Shown here piece by piece: positions 52,757 to 58,977 of a DNA stretch of 64,000 nt. Both the position numbers and the translations under genes were made by a program. The DNA lies in IMG/VR virus record IMGVR_UViG_3300025000_000053, positions 1 to 64,000 of that record; one strand, 5' to 3'. Origin of the DNA: a virus. Within the stretch, counting starts at the first letter, position 1, and each line of letters starts with the position of its first letter. Below the pieces are notes generated by a model. That model was not told the DNA's origin. It was given only the letters and a program-made list of their open reading frames with translations, and searched no databases.

Positions 52757-54007
52757 AACCGTTTGTCTGAATACTTTTTTATAAGTTGTTGCATTGGTAT
52801 AAGAACGTTGATAAACATTATCAATATCGTTAACCTTCCTTTCAATACCTAATTGAAGTAAAACATCTTTAATATTATACATAACAAATTTCTTATAATT
52901 TCTGTATGGTAAAGTTTTAATATTACCATCTTCAGCATAATCTAATTTTTTATCACTAATCTCTTTTTCTGCAACATAAGTAAGAGCATTGGAACGTAGT
53001 TCTGATCCTCCTTTTCGTAAACTCGCATACACTATCATTTGGTCTAAGAAAACAGTATAAGAAGATATTTTAAAATAGTCTCCTTTATTTGCTACTTTAA
53101 AGTTTCTCATATCCTTTACAAACATTAGTTCTTTTATGTTAAAATCAGGATGACACATTACCTCTTTTGGGTCTAAATCTAACTCTTTCATCCTAGCTAT
53201 CATATACGGTACATCAAATCCGATATTCCATATCATTAGAAAATCTCGTTTAAGAGTATTTATTAATTTAAATGTATCTATTAGTAATTCACTTTCATCC
53301 TCATACATATAAATATTGTAATTTAGTTTCCCATATGATTCATCAAATGTATTATGAAGTTCTTCAATAAAATTATCTATATCTTTTTTAAATTCTTCTA
53401 TTTGAGGATTATTTTCATTTTCTAAAAGAAAAGTAAAACAAGTATTAGTTGTTTCATCTATTAAAGTAATTGCATTGATAGGGCATTCACCATCTTTAGG
53501 GAATCCAACTACTTCTATTGAATCAACCTCAATATCAAGATATGTTTTAGTTATAGGTTTAGGTTTATCATTATGATAATTTAATAACCATTGTATTCTA
53601 TACCAATTTTCAATATTATAATCTGAACCAAATACATATCTATATTTATGTAAATTATTAATAGCATATCTATTTCTGGTTTCTATCTTTTGTTTAATAT
53701 AAGTTAAATATTCTTCACCAGCTTGTTTAGCTATATAAAAAGGTAAGTCTTTATATTTGGCTCGGTGACATTCAGTTTCGTTTAAAGGACTAAATGATTT
53801 ATTATGTTGAAAGTTTTTAAATTCTTCTTTTGTAAAATAAATTTCCATTTCAGGCTCATCTATAGTTAATATATGTTTCTCTCCAGTAGTTAAATCTTTA
53901 TAAATAATGTCAAGACTGTCTTTATACTTTCTTTCCTTATTAGGATAATGATAAATTGTTTCTAAAAACATTATGTTATTACTTTTTATTTTTCCGAGAA
54001 AATTCAT
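52757..54007 (-). CDS. DNA polymerase family B, N-terminal half, exon 1 (3'-5' exonuclease)
   Basis: ATG start at the head of the leftward unit; the 130-bp gap to 54138 is divergent. Exon 1 has 417 codons. Proofreading exonuclease motifs: Exo I YLDIEVDS (DIE at 158-160), Exo II NIGFDVP (261-267), Exo III YNIKDV (377-382). The N-terminal ~150 residues are the usual pre-exo domain. The exon ends KKVFRQTV, continued by FLKNRAY in exon 2. Polymerase function needs the partner chain at 14068-15936. Confidence 0.9.
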
Positions 54008-54137
54008 TCAATTCACCACCAATTCAAATATTTTTTATTTAAAAATTTGTTACTAAAATAATTGAAAGCTATCATTTTGGTACTGGCTATATTATATGAA
54101 TTAATTAACAAAACACAATAATAAGGGGGTTGATATT

Positions 54138-55244
54138 ATGAATAAAAAATTATTTACTGTAGATATTAAAATACCTTTAAAAGATAATGAATTATTAGAA
54201 GGAATTCGTTCTTTAACTACACCAATATATCAAAAGAATGAAAAAAATAATTCATTTACTTTATCTTCAATAAGTAATAATAAAAAAAAAGAAAAGAAAA
54301 AAAAGAATAAATTTGATAATATAGAATTAATGGCTGGTGGTGAAATAAAAAATATAGCAGATGACAATATTGAAAGAAATGAAGATACAAATCTAATAGA
54401 CATAGATGAATTACTTAGGGATGAGGATGATGATATAGGGAATTTGATTATTAATGAGCAAGGAAAAAATTATAAAAAATTAAAAGAGAAAGAAGATTAT
54501 AAGAAAGAATTTGCTGAAGAGTTAATTCTATTATATAGATTATTAGATGAAACTAATGTATTTGGTAAAGAACTAGAAAAAAAATATAAAAGTTTAGATG
54601 GGACTAAAGTTAGAGGTATTAATAAATTTGTTTTTGATTTAGGTTTATTAGTATTAAATTCTAAGCAAAGTAAATTAAATATACTAAAAGAAATTTCATC
54701 AGTGAAAAAATCTATTATTGATTTGAAGATTAAGGCTGATGGTAAAAAAGATGCTGCTTTAAATACAATGACATCAGAACATTTAGCTTCTTCATATCTT
54801 AAAGCTGTTGTTAATCATGGTCGTTCTGATTTCATAAAAGAAATGAATAATAAAGATACTTATAGTGGAATAATAGAATCAATAAATTCAGATTCAGATG
54901 ATAATAATATTGAAGGTTATAATGAAAAAGAATTTAGCAATTATAATGAGTACATTGCTTCAAGATTAGAAAAGGAAAATAATCCTTTTAGAAGTAGTGA
55001 TGGTAGTAAATATATTGAGTATGAGAATTTAGAAGTAAAGCTTCATATAAAAAAATGTGTTGATACTGGTGAATGGGAATTTGTTGCATTAGATAAAGAT
55101 AAACAACAAATATTTGATTATCCGGTACCAACTAAAAGAGATGTTGGTAAAATGAAATTTAGTCCTGATGGAACATATGCAACAGATTCAAGAGGAAGAA
55201 GTTATAGAGTAACAGAATATTTTTCTAGTATGAGTGATGAATAA
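54138..55244 (+). CDS. Hypothetical protein, 368 aa, basic/coiled-coil
   Basis: ATG start after AAGGGGG. The N-terminus is structured (FTVDIKIPLKDNELLEGIRS), then a Lys run (KKKEKKKKNKFDN), an acidic helix, a long coiled coil region (KSKQSKLNILKEISSVKKSI-like) and a C-terminal beta domain (CVDTGEWEFVALDKDKQQIF; FSPDGTYATDSRGRSYRV). The last domain resembles a small baseplate or virion structural module. Sole rightward gene in this stretch; ends in a perfect palindrome. Confidence 0.65.
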   Translation: MNKKLFTVDIKIPLKDNELLEGIRSLTTPIYQKNEKNNSFTLSSISNNKKKEKKKKNKFDNIELMAGGEIKNIADDNIERNEDTNLIDIDELLRDEDDDIGNLIINEQGKNYKKLKEKEDYKKEFAEELILLYRLLDETNVFGKELEKKYKSLDGTKVRGINKFVFDLGLLVLNSKQSKLNILKEISSVKKSIIDLKIKADGKKDAALNTMTSEHLASSYLKAVVNHGRSDFIKEMNNKDTYSGIIESINSDSDDNNIEGYNEKEFSNYNEYIASRLEKENNPFRSSDGSKYIEYENLEVKLHIKKCVDTGEWEFVALDKDKQQIFDYPVPTKRDVGKMKFSPDGTYATDSRGRSYRVTEYFSSMSDE

Positions 55245-55284
55245 AAAAATAATAGATATGGGAATTCCCATATCTATTATTTTT
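55245..55284. terminator. Bidirectional terminator (perfect palindrome)
   Basis: The palindrome centred between 55264 and 55265 (core AGATATGGGAATTCCCATATCT with flanking A/T arms) separates the convergent genes 54138 (plus) and 55290 (minus). Confidence 0.85.
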
Positions 55285-55289
55285 ATTAA

Positions 55290-55453
55290 TTAATAACAAG
55301 TTGATACTATTTTTAGAGCCTTTTCTAACCCTTTAATCATTCCCTGTAATTCTAAATCTTCAGGGTTCTCTTTTAGTTTAATATCTAATTCTTTTTTTCA
55401 TCTGTAATCTTTTCAATTACATTATCATATGCGATATCGGCAAACATTGACAA
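55290..55453 (-). pseudogene. Frameshifted small gene, about 55 aa if repaired
   Basis: TTG at 55453 lies 7 nt after AGGAGGT; the frame reads LSMFADIAYDNVIEKITDE and then stops at TAG. A second frame continues as ELDIKLKENPEDLELQGMI and ends ALKIVSTCY before TAA at 55290. One extra A in the run of seven A (T7 at 55392-55398 on plus) would join them into a helical protein. Causes as for 6208-6443: decay, programmed shift or sequencing error. Confidence 0.55.
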
Positions 55454-55465
55454 AAATACCACCTC

Positions 55466-56302
55466 CTATTTTTTAATAATTTCTTTCATTGTACATTCTA
55501 AACAAAGAATACCCAAACCTAATATATTAAACACAGGGATTGTTCTTTTATCACATTTTACACAATTATCAACCCCCATATATTGATGAAGTAACATACT
55601 TTTATCATAAAATAAAATAGGGAATAAATTAATTTTAGCTTCAGATAAAAATTTTTTAATACAATCTTCACAAAGAATATATTCTTGATTAGTATTATCT
55701 CGTATATGGTAAAATGATTCGGATATGCAATTACATTTAATTGCTCCCTTTTTAACAGGTTTATCTTCAATAAAAGCTTCCAATAATTGTTCAGAGTTTT
55801 TCTTTACATATTCTCTAATATTAGTATTATTCATATTATTAAAAAACTTTACATGAAGGCTTTCATTTGTTCTAAACGGAAGGTATGCTGATTTAATTTC
55901 ATGATTATCATCTTCCTCATTTTTAATATAAAATTCTTCTATTCTCCATTTAAATATAGCAAGAATAACTTGTATCCATGAAAGCAATCCTGTATTTCTA
56001 AAATCATACCATTTAGTTAACTCATAGGTTTCTGAACCAATTTGTATATCAAAATCTAACTTCTCAGGAATATTTAGATATTCTTGATTTAAGAATTTAG
56101 TAACTTTTTCATAACCTCTAGTGTTACTTTCTTCACTAAATCCCCTATACTTAACTCTTTGTGGATATACTTTTGTTATTTCTTTGTCATCATTAATATT
56201 ATCAACAATAGCCCAACCAAATACATGAAGATTCATATTCACATACCATAACATACCACTATCTCTAAATTCCTGCCACGCATCTTGAACTAACTTATCC
56301 AT
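55466..56302 (-). CDS. Family B protein (W..F...G.LWY repeat) with zinc knuckle, 278 aa
   Basis: An ATG at 56320 sits in the ribosome binding site (GGGAGG); the ATG at 56302 is the start. Two copies of a pattern known from phage and Firmicute proteins are visible: DAWQEFRDSGMLWYVNMNL with HVFGWAIVDNI and PQRVKYRGFSEE (residues 5-70), then KWYDFRNTGLLSWIQVILA with FKWRIEEF and LPFRTNESL (residues 95-150). The C-terminal part has CxCx..., C..C and CxxC motifs (AIKCNCISESF; YILCEDCIKKF; DNCVKCDKRT; ILCLECTMKE), two zinc knuckles. Function unknown; paralogue of 56787. Confidence 0.7.
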   Translation of the reverse strand: MDKLVQDAWQEFRDSGMLWYVNMNLHVFGWAIVDNINDDKEITKVYPQRVKYRGFSEESNTRGYEKVTKFLNQEYLNIPEKLDFDIQIGSETYELTKWYDFRNTGLLSWIQVILAIFKWRIEEFYIKNEEDDNHEIKSAYLPFRTNESLHVKFFNNMNNTNIREYVKKNSEQLLEAFIEDKPVKKGAIKCNCISESFYHIRDNTNQEYILCEDCIKKFLSEAKINLFPILFYDKSMLLHQYMGVDNCVKCDKRTIPVFNILGLGILCLECTMKEIIKK

Positions 56303-56367
56303 TATTTTAAAACCTCCCATTTTTCTTTTGTATTAAAATTTATATTAATCGTATTATCAATATTAAT

Positions 56368-56415
56368 ATTTGGATATTAAACTATCAATTAGGATTGATA
56401 GTTTAATATCCAAAT
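56368..56415. repeat. 22-bp perfect inverted repeat
   Basis: ATTTGGATATTAAACTATCA (first 20 of the 22-nt arm, 56368-56389) is repeated inverted at 56394-56415 with a 4-nt loop TAGG. There is no following U run on either strand, so it is not an ordinary terminator. It lies between 56497 and 56302, just left of a 47-nt degraded gene fragment. Confidence 0.8.
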
Positions 56416-56431
56416 TCAGAACTTTTTATCA

Positions 56432-56478
56432 TTTTAAGTAAAGATCTTTTAATATTATTCACCAATACATTTTTATCT
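56432..56478 (-). repeat. Degraded copy of a gene 3' end (direct repeat A1)
   Basis: About 40 of 47 bases match 56746-56791. On minus it encodes DKNVLVNNIKRSLLKMIKSS without a start codon, the same peptide as the C-terminal extension of 56787 in another frame. It looks like a remnant of a duplicated gene end. Confidence 0.6.
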
Positions 56479-56496
56479 ATTTATATGATAAGGAAA

Positions 56497-56709
56497 CTAT
56501 TCACCGAATGCACCAAAAGTTAATATACTAGTAATAATAAAAGAAATTGCAAATAAAAATAAACCTGTAAAAATTTCAATTAATATTTTAAATACAATCA
56601 AATAATCATTATTTATCCATATTTCTTTTAATATAGGTATGGTTAAAAATATATTGAATAATGATATTATGCCAATAAACATAATAAGAAATAATGAATC
56701 TTTTACCAT
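56497..56709 (-). CDS. Small membrane protein, 70 aa, two transmembrane helices
   Basis: ATG start after AGGAGATG. Hydrophobic stretches at about residues 6-24 (FLIMFIGIISLFNIFLTI) and 41-65 (IEIFTGLFLFAISFIITS) with a short polar turn (KEIWINNDY) in between, typical of a two-pass membrane protein. Function unknown; position in an accessory block, between a family B gene and its remnant. Confidence 0.7.
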   Translation of the reverse strand: MVKDSLFLIMFIGIISLFNIFLTIPILKEIWINNDYLIVFKILIEIFTGLFLFAISFIITSILTFGAFGE

Positions 56710-56745
56710 TTTATTATGTCATCTCCTAATGAGAACATTTTATTG

Positions 56746-56791
56746 TTTTAAGTAAAGTTCTTTTAATATTATCAATTACTACATTTTTATC
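56746..56791 (-). repeat. Intact copy of the repeated gene 3' end (direct repeat A2)
   Basis: Matches 56432-56478 at about 40 of 47 bases. On minus it reads DKNVVIDNIKRTLLKTIKCS in the frame shifted by one from the ORF of 56787, suggesting that gene lost or gained one base near its 3' end. Confidence 0.55.
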
Positions 56792-57377
56792 CAATATAAT
56801 CAGTCTTATCTATAATAGTTTTAAAATTTATTGGATAACAATAAAGTTTCATTATTGATTTTATTTTTATTTCTTTAATTTTATTTGTTGTACCTGTTAT
56901 AAAATCATCTTGCAATAAAAAACGGTGTCTATAATCAAATAACTTAATTCTAATTGGTAAAAATAAAATATTATCTTTATTATAATAAATAAGTTCCCAA
57001 CCAAAAGTTTTTAATACTGTATTGATATATTTCAATACTCCTGTATAAATAAACCCATACCAACAATTTTCCTCTTTATTAACATATTTCGAAGTCTTTT
57101 TAGTTAATATGACTTCAATTATATTTTTATTCTTTTTATATTCTAACTCATAGTTAAAAATATTTTTATTTACTATTTGTAACATATTACTTTCTATGAA
57201 GTCATTCCAAAGAATATTAATTGTTAGATTATCATATTTTGTTCTTTCATGCACTTTACATATATATTCCGGTGATTTAAATTCATTAAACATTATTAAC
57301 ATATGATTATACCATAATTCTTTATACTCTTTAAGTAACTTATTTTCACATGTTTCTGTTTTTAATAAAAATTCCAT
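56787..57377 (-). CDS. Family B protein, 196 aa, possibly with frameshifted C-terminus
   Basis: The ORF start at 57392 lies in the ribosome binding site (TTGGGGTG); ATG at 57377 is used (MEFLLKTETCENKLL). The repeat pattern seen in 55466 recurs: WYGFIYTGVLKYINTVLKTF then GWELIYYNKDNILFLPIRI (about residues 120-160). The ORF ends at IDKTDYIG, but in the next frame DKNVVIDNIKRTLL continues to another stop, so one base may be off near 56790. Unknown function. Confidence 0.65.
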   Translation of the reverse strand: MEFLLKTETCENKLLKEYKELWYNHMLIMFNEFKSPEYICKVHERTKYDNLTINILWNDFIESNMLQIVNKNIFNYELEYKKNKNIIEVILTKKTSKYVNKEENCWYGFIYTGVLKYINTVLKTFGWELIYYNKDNILFLPIRIKLFDYRHRFLLQDDFITGTTNKIKEIKIKSIMKLYCYPINFKTIIDKTDYIG

Positions 57378-57400
57378 TAATAAACACCCCAATATATTAT

Positions 57401-57816
57401 TTATTCTAAAGTTTTTACAAAATCAATTAATTTATTGATATATTCATCTCTTATACAAAGCATTAATTGAACAGTTTCATCATTTTTAAGCCAAATAAAT
57501 CCTTTTTTACCTATTCTTTTAGATAACTCATCATAATATTCTTGACATTTATTAATCGTTTCCATTTGTATATCTTTCATGTCATCTATTTTCTCATCTA
57601 TAATAGGTTCATGAAAATATAAGGTATCATTTTCCTTACAATATCCACATATACAACCCCAAGGTTTTTCTGTTAAATTCATTATTGACAACTTATATTT
57701 TACAGGTAAATCTAAGTTAGGTCCTATTCCCCACAAATATTATCAACATCATGATCATGAAATCTTTCATGAACTAAAACGGTGTTTTCATTTGTTGGAA
57801 CTAGCTCATATTTCAT
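57401..57816 (-). pseudogene. Frameshifted family C gene (GCICGYC), about 138 aa if repaired
   Basis: The ATG at 57816 (after GGGGATG) begins MKYELVPTNENTVLVHE, matching the start of the paralogue at 58298 (MKYFLIPPG). After NICG the frame stops; the next frame continues GPNLDLPVKYKLSIMN and LTEKPWGCICGYCKEN, again like the paralogue. One extra G in the run of four G (C4 at 57729-57732 on plus) would repair it. The TTG at 57736 could restart translation but has no clear ribosome binding site. CxCxxC suggests a small zinc knuckle. Confidence 0.6.
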
Positions 57817-57844
57817 TTAATTCATCCCCTATATTATTCATATT

Positions 57845-58231
57845 TTAATTACCATAATCTATTTTTAAAAGTTTACCATTTTTATATCCCCAATTATTTA
57901 CCCCACAATCATCTAACATAAAATCTTTCATTTTATCATCTTTATATCTTTCTTCTATCATTTCAACAAATGGTAACCAAGAATCATGGGGGTTATATCC
58001 ATCTATAACAACAAAATCGACTTTTTCCATAATTAAAAACAATCCAAATCTATTACAATGATAAACTTTTGCTAAGTCTTTATGACTGCCGGAAAAAATC
58101 TTTTCATTTAAATTATGAATTATTCCCCTTATAAAAAGATTATAATGTTTTATATTGGGTATTTTAATAACAAAATTCTTAAAAATAAAAACTATTCTAG
58201 TGTTTCCTCTTTTATCAATATTAAAAAACAT
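57845..58231 (-). CDS. Small protein-kinase-fold-like protein, 128 aa
   Basis: ATG start near GGAGGC. Order of motifs resembles a minimal kinase or aminoglycoside-phosphotransferase fold: a Lys in FVIKIPN (residues 22-28, like VAIK), a hinge-like LFLIMEKVD (65-73), a catalytic-loop-like LDDCGVNNW (106-114, D....N) and a metal-motif-like KIDYGN (123-128, like DFG). It is much shorter than an active kinase (about 250 aa), so it may be a degenerate or pseudokinase adaptor. The motif reading is suggestive, not certain. Confidence 0.5.
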   Translation of the reverse strand: MFFNIDKRGNTRIVFIFKNFVIKIPNIKHYNLFIRGIIHNLNEKIFSGSHKDLAKVYHCNRFGLFLIMEKVDFVVIDGYNPHDSWLPFVEMIEERYKDDKMKDFMLDDCGVNNWGYKNGKLLKIDYGN

Positions 58232-58297
58232 TTTTTGCCTCCTTATTTATTAGGACAATCATTTTTTAGTTATAAATATCGGTTTTGTTAAGTTACT

Positions 58298-58543
58298 TTA
58301 TATAATTTTTTTGATAGAGTCGTACATTTCTAATTTCATTCTCGTTATTTCATCCACATTATCATGTTCATGATAATATAATGTGTTATTCTCTTCACAA
58401 TAACCACATATACAACCCCATGGCTTTTCAGTTAATGGTATGGTTAAAGTAATGAATTGTTTCATATCTCCAGGAGAGTTATTACTAATAAATACATTAA
58501 CTTTTACATTATAACTTCCGGGTGGTATCAGAAAATACTTCAT
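58298..58543 (-). CDS. Family C protein (LTEKPWGCICGYC), 81 aa
   Basis: ATG start after AAGGAG. Begins MKYFLIPPGSYNVKVNVFI, then LTEKPWGCICGYCEEN (residues 43-58) with CxCxxC and HE after (TLYYHEHDNVDE). The paralogue at 57401 is frameshifted. The motif is a small metal-binding knuckle; no known family is recognised. A TATATATTATA box lies about 35 nt upstream of its start (58578-58588). Confidence 0.7.
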   Translation of the reverse strand: MKYFLIPPGSYNVKVNVFISNNSPGDMKQFITLTIPLTEKPWGCICGYCEENNTLYYHEHDNVDEITRMKLEMYDSIKKII

Positions 58544-58577
58544 AATATTTATTTCTCCTTTTTATTTATTCTTAATT

Positions 58578-58588
58578 TATAATATATA
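58578..58588 (-). promoter_or_regulatory. Candidate promoter box TATATATTATA (minus)
   Basis: Read on minus it is TATATATTATA, 35 nt upstream of the ATG at 58543. Confidence 0.4.
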
Positions 58589-58653
58589 TTTTTATAATAT
58601 TTAAAAATTATATATTTAATCTTGTAAATATTTATCTAAATAAGATAAATAAT

Positions 58654-58956
58654 TTATTTAGAGAAATACCCATTACATTTTTCACACTTATAAATTTTTA
58701 TATTACCATAACTTTTATGTTCTTTTTTTAGTGATGTTATGAATTTATATAATCTTGAACAGTTACACTGATTAAAACTCTTCAATATTTGTAATTCTTT
58801 TTTATACCATGATAAACGTTTTTCTTCTCTTAGTAACATACCAATCCCTGAATCTGTAATATGACACCAAGAGTATTTAGATATTTGGTAATGTGCATTT
58901 AATGATGTTTGAGTTTGCTCAATTTTATTTTCAAATATTTTAATAATTAAATTCAT
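58654..58956 (-). CDS. Hypothetical protein, 100 aa, C-terminal zinc ribbon
   Basis: ATG start after GGGAGATGAGGG. Helical N-terminal 60 residues (KIEQTQTSLNAHYQISKY), then a CNC..., and CEKCNGYFSK with CxxC at residues 91-94, so a zinc ribbon with C69/C71 as the other pair. Follows the gp46-like gene in the same direction. Possibly a small DNA or RNA adaptor; unknown. Confidence 0.65.
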   Translation of the reverse strand: MNLIIKIFENKIEQTQTSLNAHYQISKYSWCHITDSGIGMLLREEKRLSWYKKELQILKSFNQCNCSRLYKFITSLKKEHKSYGNIKIYKCEKCNGYFSK

Positions 58957-58977
58957 TTAATAAAACCCTCATCTCCC

